Source of the DNA: a virus
Reading direction: 5' to 3' (one strand)
Virus record (IMG/VR): IMGVR_UViG_3300044730_000204
Location: 1-20,530 of that record
DNA: 20,530 nt
Position 1 is the stretch's first letter. Each line of letters starts with the position of its first letter. Shown here one piece after another: positions 7,370 to 14,398 of the stretch. Below the pieces are notes generated by a model. That model searched no databases and was not told the origin of the DNA. It saw only the letters and a program-made list of their open reading frames with translations. A program made the translations under genes and the position numbers.

Positions 7370-8102
7370 TGCTTGCTATGAAGTTTTTCATACTGATACT
7401 GGAAATAACTTACGTAACAAATCCTATGAAGATATTGTAGAGGCGCTTTCTTTTCTGCCTCGTCTGGGTTCCCCCACGATATACTTAAACACAGCAGATA
7501 AGGCTAAAAACTTTATTAATCAGACAGCTGGCTTTAAAGTTAACACAGTACATGACTACTGTCAGCCAGGTGAGACATTCCCACCATCTGCTGGCGTCAT
7601 TGGGGTATGGGCTAGTAACTACACTGCATATAAAAATTTTCTAGAAACAGATAAAGACATACTTATTTTATTTGAAGACGATATTATTTTAAGTAAAAAT
7701 TTTAAATCTGTATTAAATTCATATTTAATGGAGTTGCCAGAAGGGTGGGAGTTCTTCTCTCCTTTTGTGCCGAGCGACTCCCTGTTTGCCTACAATGAAA
7801 TAGAGCATTCTTTTAACAATGATTATCTTACCTGCCGCTCTTATCAGCAGTGGTCCTGTGCTACATACGTGGTAAGTAGGGCGGGGGCTAAAAAAGCCGT
7901 AGAGAACGTTGAGTCACTTGGAATTACAGCACCCATTGATTGGTATATATTTAATTTTAGAATGAAGCAGGAAGATGCTCAGATTAGGTTTAATACCTAT
8001 ACGGTTAAGCCAAATTCTTATAAGCCAGTTAAGCTTTTGTTGGAGGCAGCGGCATATAGCTCAATTCATAAAGGAAGCACAGAGGAGCTTAATAAGCCGT
8101 GA
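7359..8102 (+). CDS. GT25-like glycosyltransferase
   Basis: The ATG at 7359 gives 247 residues; an in-frame ATG at 7332 would add nine residues and enlarge the overlap with the ATP-grasp gene, and neither has a clear ribosome site. Features of glycosyltransferase family 25 are visible: SAGVIGVWASNYTAYKNFL at 77-95 (the segment before the sugar-nucleotide site), ILILFEDDI at 101-109 with the metal-binding acidic cluster, LPEGWEFFSP at 126-135, ATYVVSRAGAKKAVE at 168-182 and PIDWYIF at 192-198. GT25 enzymes add galactose or glucose, in bacteria to lipooligosaccharide and in eukaryotes to collagen. The next gene, 33 bases on, encodes a collagen-like fibre, which raises the possibility of fibre glycosylation. 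Confidence 0.72.
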   Translation: MLDNACYEVFHTDTGNNLRNKSYEDIVEALSFLPRLGSPTIYLNTADKAKNFINQTAGFKVNTVHDYCQPGETFPPSAGVIGVWASNYTAYKNFLETDKDILILFEDDIILSKNFKSVLNSYLMELPEGWEFFSPFVPSDSLFAYNEIEHSFNNDYLTCRSYQQWSCATYVVSRAGAKKAVENVESLGITAPIDWYIFNFRMKQEDAQIRFNTYTVKPNSYKPVKLLLEAAAYSSIHKGSTEELNKP

Positions 8103-8120
8103 TTATCATAACATTTAAGG

Positions 8121-8129
8121 TGGTATAAT
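8121..8129 (+). promoter_or_regulatory. Extended -10 promoter, probably leaderless
   Basis: TGGTATAAT is a perfect extended -10 element, ending 6 nt before the ATG at 8136, so the transcript would start at the codon itself. AAGGTGG at 8117-8123 could act as a distant ribosome site on read-through message from the upstream operon. No good -35 box is present. Confidence 0.55.
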
Positions 8130-8135
8130 TTTAAA

Positions 8136-9500
8136 ATGGGCTCAACATCAAAGGGTTTTAGTTTTCCCGCTTATTCAGATCCGCCAGATATTCCTGCGGA
8201 TATTCAATTACTTGCACAAAATATTGATACTTATTTAACAGCAAATCCTGGACCACAAGGAACTGTTGGTTCACAAGGTTCTCAAGGATCTACTGGCGCA
8301 CAAGGAACTATTGGAACACAAGGAGCTACTGGAACTCAAGGAACTATTGGCACACAAGGAACAACTGGCGCACAAGGAACTATTGGAACACAAGGAGCTA
8401 CTGGAACTCAAGGATCTACTGGCGAACAAGGATCTATTGGAACACAAGGTGCTACTGGAACACAAGGTGCACAAGGAGTTACTGGTGCACAAGGAGCTAT
8501 TGGTACTCAAGGTACAGAAGGCGCTCAGGGAAATGCTGGTTCTGGTGTAAGCATATTAGGAACATATCCAACTTTAGGAGACTTACAATCAGCGCATCCA
8601 ACAGGAACGCTCGGAGATAGTTATATAGTTTCTGGAGATCTTTATGTTTGGACTGGATCTTCTTGGACTAATGTTGGTACAATTCAGGGACTACAAGGTA
8701 CAGCTGGTATAGTTGGAACACAAGGATCTACTGGAACTCAAGGATCTGCTGGTGCACAAGGAACTACTGGAACACAAGGAACTACTGGGACTCAAGGAAC
8801 TGATGGCACACAAGGCACTACTGGCGCACAAGGAACTATTGGAACACAAGGAGCTACTGGAACTCAAGGAACTATTGGCACACAAGGCACTACTGGCGCA
8901 CAAGGAACTACTGGCACACAAGGAACTCAAGGAACACAAGGAACTGCTGGCATACAAGGAACAACTGGTACACAAGGCACTACTGGAACACAGGGAACTA
9001 TCGGTACTGCAACTCAAGGAACACAAGGAACTACTGGAACGCAAGGAACTACTGGAACGCAAGGAACTTTAGGGTCTACTGGAACAATACAGATAAACTC
9101 AGCAGTTACTGGATTAATTGAAACAGTAAATGTAGTTTCTGCAGCAACATCATCTACAGTTAACGTAGATGTAGTGACTTCTACAGTTTGGTATTACACA
9201 ACTGGATCAACGAGTGCATTTACTTTAAACATTAGAGGAAATTCTGGAACAACATTAAATTCATTGTTATCAACAGGCCAATCAATAACAGTTGCATTTT
9301 TAAATACTACTGGAGCATCAACAGCTTCATACCCATCAACTTTTCAAATAGATGGTGTTACTCAATCTAGCATTAAATGGCTAAATGGCTCTGCTCCAAC
9401 TGTTGGAAATTCTTCATCAATAGATTCTTATATTTATACAATAATCAAAACAGCATCTGCAACATATACTGTAGTTGGATCACAGACTAAATACGCATAG
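8136..9500 (+). CDS. Collagen-like tail fibre
   Basis: This 454-residue protein begins with GFSFPAYSDPPDIPADIQLL, an N-terminal segment like those of actinophage fibres. Gly-X-Y triplets run over about residues 39-135 and 187-316, mostly GTQ, GTT, GAQ, GTI and GAT. Between them is a compact domain with DSYIVSGDLYVWTGSSWTNVG, and after residue 316 a 138-residue beta-rich C-terminal domain that may drive trimerisation or bind the receptor. The triplets contain almost no proline or charged residues but much threonine and glutamine, as in other bacterial and phage collagens. One break (GTATQG, near 290) interrupts the periodicity. It sits directly behind the GT25-like gene and before a glycine-rich fibre. 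The fibre assignment is firm; the receptor is unknown. Confidence 0.87.
   Translation: MGSTSKGFSFPAYSDPPDIPADIQLLAQNIDTYLTANPGPQGTVGSQGSQGSTGAQGTIGTQGATGTQGTIGTQGTTGAQGTIGTQGATGTQGSTGEQGSIGTQGATGTQGAQGVTGAQGAIGTQGTEGAQGNAGSGVSILGTYPTLGDLQSAHPTGTLGDSYIVSGDLYVWTGSSWTNVGTIQGLQGTAGIVGTQGSTGTQGSAGAQGTTGTQGTTGTQGTDGTQGTTGAQGTIGTQGATGTQGTIGTQGTTGAQGTTGTQGTQGTQGTAGIQGTTGTQGTTGTQGTIGTATQGTQGTTGTQGTTGTQGTLGSTGTIQINSAVTGLIETVNVVSAATSSTVNVDVVTSTVWYYTTGSTSAFTLNIRGNSGTTLNSLLSTGQSITVAFLNTTGASTASYPSTFQIDGVTQSSIKWLNGSAPTVGNSSSIDSYIYTIIKTASATYTVVGSQTKYA
8250..8541 (+). repeat. First collagen-coding tandem repeat tract
   Basis: The tract is made of 9-base Gly-X-Y codon triplets, often paired as 18-base GTQGTT-type units. 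A 51-bp stretch at 8292-8342 recurs exactly at 8364-8414, an offset of 72 bp or eight triplets. Confidence 0.85.
8694..9084 (+). repeat. Second collagen-coding tandem repeat tract
   Basis: It has the same triplet structure as the first tract. The 70 bp at 8818-8887 are identical to 8290-8359 in the first tract, which indicates recent duplication or gene conversion across the intervening domain. Confidence 0.85.
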
Positions 9501-9504
9501 GAGG
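9499..9504 (+). promoter_or_regulatory. Strong ribosome binding site
   Basis: AGGAGG overlaps the TAG stop of the collagen-like gene and lies 10 nt before ATG 9515, coupling the two fibre genes. Confidence 0.75.
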
Positions 9505-9514
9505 CGGAAAATAA

Positions 9515-10459
9515 ATGCCATTATTTCAGTCACTAGCTAGTTCATCAGTGAGAGGTTTAGTAAAAATAGGCCCAGAATCATTACCAACAGTAACTGGTGG
9601 AACTTTAAGCTCTGATGCTACTTATTACTATCGCACATTTACAAGCAATGGAACTTTAACAGTATCTAATAACACACTAAACGCTGAGTATCTTGTGATT
9701 GCAGGCGGAGGAAATGGGGGTAGTGGAGGAGGAGGTGCTGGCGGAGTTCGACAAACTAACGCAACATTATCTGCTTCTTCTTATTCTGTAGTTGTTGGCG
9801 CAGGCGGAGGTAATAACTCTTCTATCAATTCTTATGTTGCATCTGGTGGTGGCCGAGGTGCATTTGGAGATTCTGCAGTATCTGGTGGTTCTGGTGGTGG
9901 TGGCAGCAACTTTGCAGCATCTTTTGGAACTGGGGCTGCAGGAATTGCTGGCCAAGGAAATGCTGGTGGTAATTCAACTGGTTCTGGTACCGATGCAGCA
10001 GGTGCAGGTGGCGGTGGTGCAGGCGCTGTCGGTTCTAACGCTGGCAATAACACAGGTGGCACTGGTGGAGTAGGAACATCTACTTACTCTGCTTGGGGTT
10101 CTGCAACTTCTACTGGTGTCAACGTAGGAGGAACTTACTACTACGGTGGTGGCGGTGGTGGAGGCAACAATGAAACTAGAAACTCTGCTACTTTCACAGA
10201 TACAGGATTTGGTTATGGCTTTGGTGGTGGTGCAGCAGGGGGATTAGGCGGTGGCGGCAGCGGCGCATCTCTTGGTTATGCATTGTCACCACAAGCTGCA
10301 ATAGGAGTAAGCGGAACCGCTAACACAGGTGGTGGCGGTGGTGGCGGTGGTACGGACTATAATCCATCTTGGGGTGGAGCTGGTTATCAATTGAGTGCTC
10401 CAGGTTCAGGAGGCTCAGGAATTGTTATTGTTCGATATACAAAAGCACAGGTGGACTAA
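9515..10459 (+). CDS. Glycine-rich tail fibre/adhesin
   Basis: This 314-residue protein has an N-terminal segment of about 50 residues (MPLFQSLASSSVRGLVKIG) that may dock it to another virion part, a short beta region, then YLVIAGGGNGGSGGGG opening a long glycine-rich domain with Asn, Ser and Ala spacers and paired tyrosines (GGTYYYGGGG). It closes with GGSGIVIVRYTKAQVD. The opening and closing strands match those of the two Fn3 fibres in this window, so this is a third copy of the same tip fold. Polyglycine-helix bundles of this type form the host-binding end of some phage adhesins. It lies between the collagen-like fibre and the LamG-like protein, with start and stop codons coupled to both. 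Confidence 0.8.
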   Translation: MPLFQSLASSSVRGLVKIGPESLPTVTGGTLSSDATYYYRTFTSNGTLTVSNNTLNAEYLVIAGGGNGGSGGGGAGGVRQTNATLSASSYSVVVGAGGGNNSSINSYVASGGGRGAFGDSAVSGGSGGGGSNFAASFGTGAAGIAGQGNAGGNSTGSGTDAAGAGGGGAGAVGSNAGNNTGGTGGVGTSTYSAWGSATSTGVNVGGTYYYGGGGGGGNNETRNSATFTDTGFGYGFGGGAAGGLGGGGSGASLGYALSPQAAIGVSGTANTGGGGGGGGTDYNPSWGGAGYQLSAPGSGGSGIVIVRYTKAQVD

Positions 10460-12333
10460 TGTCATATAAATCAATAATTCTTTCAGATTATCCTATTGGA
10501 TATTATCCATTAGATGATTTAACAACAGTTGATGTTGCAAGCTATACAGCTCTTGAAAACTCATATGCTACATATCAGGCTATATTAGATGACACGCTAT
10601 TGACTTCTTATGCAAGCATTTATGGAGACATTGCATATGATCACTCTGGATGTGAAAATGATGCAGTATATGGCGGGGACCCAATAACAGAAATTACTCC
10701 AATTGTAATTGGCAATTCAAGGGCAACAAAGATAGCCAATACAAACTCTATAGAATATTCATTTTTAAATGATTATACAGCTTCTCAAACTTCCAGCCAG
10801 TTTGCAACAATATATTCTTCAGACAACGATTTTACATTTGAAGCTTGGATACATCCAGTATTTACTACAAACGGATTGACAAGCATTCTAGCAGATGCAG
10901 ATGAGGCTATCGGCATATTCTATGATAATGAAAATATTGTTTTTAAAGTGCAGGCCGAATATGTAGAACATACTCTACCCCATACAGATAAGGTTATTCA
11001 TATTGTAGGCATATATAGCCCTACACTATTGTCTCTTTATATAGATGGGGTTCTAGTTAATACATCTACAATTTCTAATTTTAAATTTAGCAACACAGCC
11101 CTAGCATTATCAAGCGGACCAACAACAGACGCAGGAGACTACTTCCTTATAAATAGCGTTGCAGTATATAGATATAGTTTATCTCAATCTCAAATCCAAA
11201 ACCACTATAATCAAAATGCTGGGCTTTCACCAATACAAATTGTAGACCCAGATAATGGTGAACTTTTTGAGTTGTATGACGATAACATTTCAACAAAATT
11301 TATTTACTCTTATCCTGGAAATAAATCATGGGATTATTTTATTACGGATGATTTATATTATAGCGATAGCGAGCAGTCATTATCTATCAAAAAGGGTACT
11401 GGCTCAAAAACTGTAACCCTAACAGATTACATTTCATTACCGTATGCCGCAGTACTTGATTCTTCAAAAATTGAATGGAACGCAACTAGCGGGGTAACAG
11501 TAGAAGTTTCAGTAGATGGCACAACATATCAGGCTTGCCAAAATGGACAGAAGATTCCACAATTCACCATTGCAAGTTTTAATGGGAATAAACAAATATA
11601 TTTAAAGATAACTTTAGCAACAACAGATAGCAGCAAATATTTGCCTAAGATATCTACTCTTCAAATTAAATTTTATAATAATCAAATTGCATATGCCTCA
11701 AATAGCTCTAGCTATATTTCTACACTAGAGGGTCTTGCGGGAGTCTCAGTATATGATATAACAATTGGAAACAATAAATATCCAATTCTTTCAAGAAATG
11801 CCAGAAATGGAATAAGAACAATTCAAAGCTCTGGATTTTATATCAATACAACCTCCTCAGTTAGGACATTAGAATTTTTCTATACTCCCTATGCATTGAC
11901 AGTCAGCGGTTTAATATCAACAGCATCTAGTGGATCATATGCTGCCTCAAATTATTCATGGAATGGCGGCGGAACAATAAGCAAAACTAATATATCTGCA
12001 ATATATGTAAACAACGTAGATAAGTCGGAAGAAACAGATGTTTCAAATATATTTAAATTGGGACAAATGCACCATGTTGTAATTGTTTTTACTGCTGCGG
12101 TTAGCGGGCAAATAAAGATTGCACATTCCTCATCTGGCTCAGTTCCTGCCTTATTTCAAAACTTAGCTCTATATCCAAGCCAATTTACATTGTCAAAAGC
12201 ATCTGAGCACCATGACCTGTATGTATATGGATCTACTTCTACGGTAGCGGATGATAATTCTCCGTCCATAACCGTGACAGAAAATTCCGTAGAATACTAC
12301 GATAATGACTGGATTGTGATACAAAACTCATAA
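10459..12333 (+). CDS. LamG/concanavalin A-like virion protein
   Basis: The ATG at 10459 overlaps the stop codon of the previous gene and has AGGTGG 4 nt upstream; an in-frame ATG at 10369 lies inside the upstream gene and is rejected. The 624-residue product starts MSYKSIILSDYPIGYYPLDD, typical of phage proteins that carry jelly-roll modules. Residues 125-251 form a LamG or Laminin_G_3-like domain: FTFEAWI at 125-131, LYIDGVLVN at 193-201, and AVYRYSLSQSQIQNHYN at 235-251. A second, weaker jelly-roll-like unit is likely near residues 470-600 (LEFFYTP ... MHHVVIVFTA). Such domains bind carbohydrate. I infer a receptor-binding or tail-tip decoration protein. A hairpin follows its stop codon. 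Confidence 0.75.
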   Translation: MSYKSIILSDYPIGYYPLDDLTTVDVASYTALENSYATYQAILDDTLLTSYASIYGDIAYDHSGCENDAVYGGDPITEITPIVIGNSRATKIANTNSIEYSFLNDYTASQTSSQFATIYSSDNDFTFEAWIHPVFTTNGLTSILADADEAIGIFYDNENIVFKVQAEYVEHTLPHTDKVIHIVGIYSPTLLSLYIDGVLVNTSTISNFKFSNTALALSSGPTTDAGDYFLINSVAVYRYSLSQSQIQNHYNQNAGLSPIQIVDPDNGELFELYDDNISTKFIYSYPGNKSWDYFITDDLYYSDSEQSLSIKKGTGSKTVTLTDYISLPYAAVLDSSKIEWNATSGVTVEVSVDGTTYQACQNGQKIPQFTIASFNGNKQIYLKITLATTDSSKYLPKISTLQIKFYNNQIAYASNSSSYISTLEGLAGVSVYDITIGNNKYPILSRNARNGIRTIQSSGFYINTTSSVRTLEFFYTPYALTVSGLISTASSGSYAASNYSWNGGGTISKTNISAIYVNNVDKSEETDVSNIFKLGQMHHVVIVFTAAVSGQIKIAHSSSGSVPALFQNLALYPSQFTLSKASEHHDLYVYGSTSTVADDNSPSITVTENSVEYYDNDWIVIQNS

Positions 12334-12356
12334 TTTTGTCACATAGCATGACAAAA
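12334..12356 (+). terminator. Inverted repeat after the LamG gene
   Basis: TTTTGTCA and TGACAAAA form a perfect 8-bp inverted repeat around a 7-nt loop, starting one base after the stop codon. It lacks a good T run in the + direction, so it may be a weak terminator or an operator for the promoter just downstream. Confidence 0.4.
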
Positions 12357-12359
12357 AGC

Positions 12360-12388
12360 TGGACTTTGACACTAAAGAATGGTAAAAT
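12360..12388 (+). promoter_or_regulatory. Promoter for a leaderless transcript into the head genes
   Basis: The extended -10 box TGGTAAAAT ends at 12388, 8 nt before ATG 12397; a 4-of-6 match to the -35 box (TGGACT, 12360-12365) is 17 nt upstream of TAAAAT. No Shine-Dalgarno site precedes the ATG. Confidence 0.5.
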
Positions 12389-12396
12389 AAAATACT

Positions 12397-12759
12397 ATGG
12401 AAATCAAAAGAGTCAATCAGACTGTAATCGAAGAGACCACTCTTGGCATATATGTGTGGGAAATGCCTGACGGAAGATGGATTGGCGATGATGAAGGCAA
12501 CTATTTATCAATAGCATCCCATAAAGGTAGCAAGGCAAACATGGCGGCTTTAGCAGCAGAGGTATCATCCTTTGGAATTGATGTGGGTCAGCCTAAATTT
12601 TTATCTAACAGACGCAAGATTGATGATGAGCAATTTGAATATCAGAAGGCAAGACTTGAGCAGGGCTTGATTCCTGACCCATTTGATATTGGTAATTATA
12701 AAGATGAGCTAGCGGCTTACAACAAGAAGAATCCAGTAATAGGTGGATCAGGGAGATAA
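12397..12759 (+). CDS. Hypothetical protein before the portal gene
   Basis: I do not recognise this 120-residue protein. It starts MEIKRVNQTVIEETTLGIYV, has a tryptophan-containing beta segment (YVWEMPDGRWIGDDEGNYLS), a helical middle (NMAALAAEVSSFGI) and a charged tail with DPFDIGNYKDELAAYNKK. It is soluble, with no signal peptide or membrane helix. It opens the head-gene unit behind a likely leaderless promoter, and its stop codon lies 3 bases before the portal start, so it is probably co-expressed with the portal. A minor virion or packaging-linked role is possible from position, but nothing in the sequence shows it. Confidence 0.7.
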   Translation: MEIKRVNQTVIEETTLGIYVWEMPDGRWIGDDEGNYLSIASHKGSKANMAALAAEVSSFGIDVGQPKFLSNRRKIDDEQFEYQKARLEQGLIPDPFDIGNYKDELAAYNKKNPVIGGSGR

Positions 12760-12761
12760 AT

Positions 12762-14345
12762 ATGGAGTTCGTTCAAGATAATGATTTAGAGTCAACAGAT
12801 AGAATTCAAATTTCTTCTGCATCCGACTTATTTCAACTAAAGAAAGAAAAAGATCATTCAGATCCATTCATGATGCAAGAGGATGATCTAAGAAAAGTAT
12901 CTGGTCTAAGCTCTAACTTCCGTCGCAAGATGGGAAGAGAATTATCTAAAGCATTTATGGGTAGAGAAGAGACTGGAACACAGCAGAATCTACTACAGCA
13001 AGCTATAACTGGCTATGCAATGTTTGACTTGGTTGAACCACCTTATAACCAGGAATATTTATCAAGAATTTATGAGATCTCAACTTACAACTATGCAGCA
13101 ATTAATGCAAAGGTTGCAAATATTGTTGGCCTAGGATATGACTTTATTGAGACAAGAAAAACAAACGATGCCTTTGACGCAATTACTGATGACAAACAAT
13201 TAGAACGAGCAAGAAGAAAGCTCAATAAACTTAAGCAGGATTTACAGATTTGGCTTGACTCAACAAACGATGAAGATACATTTACACAAACGCTTATAAA
13301 GGCGTACACAGATTTAGAGTCTACAGGGAATGGCTATATTGAAATCAGCCGAACTACTGCAGGCAACATTGGATACATTGGACACATCCCGTCAAAGACA
13401 ATGAGAGTTCGTCGCTTACGTGATGGATTTATTCAATTGCTTTACGGAAAGGCTGTATTCTTCCGTAACTTTGGAGATGTAGATACAGAGAATCCGATTG
13501 CAGGAGGAGAGGATAGACCTAACGAAGTTATCCACCTAAAGAAGTATACTCCAACAAATAACTATTATGGAATCCCAGATATTATTGCAGCTCAAAACGC
13601 TTTAGCTGGGAATGAATTTGCTGGTAAATATAACCTAGACTACTTTGAGAATAAGGCAGTCCCAAGATATATTATTACAGTTAAAGGGGCAAAGCTTTCT
13701 CCAGAGTCAGAAAGAAAATTGCTTGAGTTCTTCCAGGTTGGATTAAGAGGAAAGAATCATAGATCTCTTTACATCCCACTTCCAGCAGATTCACCTGACT
13801 CAAAGGTTGAATTTAAGATGGACCCAATTGAGGCTGGAACTCAAGAGTCTTCATTTAATCTTTATCGTAAGGCAAATAGAGATGAAATCCTATTAGCTCA
13901 TCGTGTTCCGATTAATAAAATTGGAACCCCAGAGGGAGTTAATTTGGCGGTGGCAAGAGATGCCGATAAGACATTTAAAGAGCAGGTTTGCCGTCCAGCA
14001 CAAATGACATTAGAGAAGAAATTAAATAAGATATTCGAAGAAAAGACAGATGCTCTTTCTCTTAAATTCAATGAATTAACTCTTACTGATGAGGATACTC
14101 AATCTAAGATTGATGAGCGATATTTGAGAATGAAGGTAATTACTCCCAATGAAGTCCGTATCCGCAAGGGCATGATCCCTATTGATGGCGGAGACGAGAT
14201 GGTTGAATTAAAGCCACAACAACAGGCTGAAATTAGAACACAGGCAAATAATACCCGTGTCCGAGAGCAACAAAGACAAGGCAATTCTCCAGATATTTCT
14301 GGTGAAGGACGAAATGCTCAAGGCGACGGAAGACAGGTTGAATAA
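12762..14345 (+). CDS. Phage portal protein
   Basis: This 527-residue protein has the length and layout of the HK97/PBSX-type portal family. Visible hallmarks are the N-terminal helical segment YNYAAINAKVANIVGLGYDF, the mixed alpha/beta wing region with GNGYIEISR and KYTPTNNYYGIPDIIAA, and the conserved late block EILLAHRVPINKIGTPEG, followed by a long helix and a Gln-rich tail. The portal forms the dodecameric ring at the capsid vertex through which DNA is packaged and to which the neck attaches. GGGAGA lies 6 nt before the ATG. The protease-scaffold gene follows, as expected for this module. The terminase large subunit, usually just upstream, is not in this window; fibre genes occupy that place. 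Confidence 0.88.
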   Translation: MEFVQDNDLESTDRIQISSASDLFQLKKEKDHSDPFMMQEDDLRKVSGLSSNFRRKMGRELSKAFMGREETGTQQNLLQQAITGYAMFDLVEPPYNQEYLSRIYEISTYNYAAINAKVANIVGLGYDFIETRKTNDAFDAITDDKQLERARRKLNKLKQDLQIWLDSTNDEDTFTQTLIKAYTDLESTGNGYIEISRTTAGNIGYIGHIPSKTMRVRRLRDGFIQLLYGKAVFFRNFGDVDTENPIAGGEDRPNEVIHLKKYTPTNNYYGIPDIIAAQNALAGNEFAGKYNLDYFENKAVPRYIITVKGAKLSPESERKLLEFFQVGLRGKNHRSLYIPLPADSPDSKVEFKMDPIEAGTQESSFNLYRKANRDEILLAHRVPINKIGTPEGVNLAVARDADKTFKEQVCRPAQMTLEKKLNKIFEEKTDALSLKFNELTLTDEDTQSKIDERYLRMKVITPNEVRIRKGMIPIDGGDEMVELKPQQQAEIRTQANNTRVREQQRQGNSPDISGEGRNAQGDGRQVE

Positions 14346-14357
14346 CTTTACTCAACC
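14336..14357 (+). terminator. Small hairpin at the portal stop codon
   Basis: GGTTGA and TCAACC form a 6-bp stem with a 10-nt loop spanning the portal stop codon. The nearest T run begins about 11 nt later, so any termination would be weak. Confidence 0.3.
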
Positions 14358-14362
14358 ATTAT

Positions 14363-14391
14363 TTGCCTTTTTATCTACAAATAGATAAAAT
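14363..14391 (+). promoter_or_regulatory. Promoter with spacer palindrome before the protease gene
   Basis: TTGCCT (14363-14368) and TAAAAT (14386-14391) are 17 nt apart; the -10 box ends 7 nt before ATG 14399, implying a leaderless transcript. A perfect 9-bp inverted repeat, TTTTATCTA and TAGATAAAA with loop CAAA, fills 14369-14390, the whole spacer plus most of the -10 box. Confidence 0.5.
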
Positions 14392-14398
14392 TAAGCAT

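Noticed and set aside
8266-9072. Several long open frames on both strands over the collagen tracts, encoding Leu/Lys/Glu-rich or Ser/Leu-rich repeats.
   Set aside because: They are frame shadows of the 9-base Gly-X-Y repeat. They lack ribosome sites and have no family resemblance, while the collagen frame has clear non-repeat domains.
8250-9084. Repeat tracts that superficially suggest a CRISPR array or satellite DNA.
   Set aside because: Units are coding triplets of 9 or 18 bases without unique spacers, and no cas gene is present.
10369-10458. An upstream ATG extending the LamG-like gene by 30 residues.
   Set aside because: It lies inside the glycine-rich fibre gene and gives a Cys/Arg-rich stretch with no family logic. 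ATG 10459 overlaps the stop codon, has a ribosome site, and starts a typical N-terminus.
1-12333. A diversity-generating retroelement acting on the fibre genes.
   Set aside because: No reverse transcriptase frame was seen and no template/variable repeat pair with adenine-biased changes was noticed; the repeats found are coding Fn3 or collagen units.
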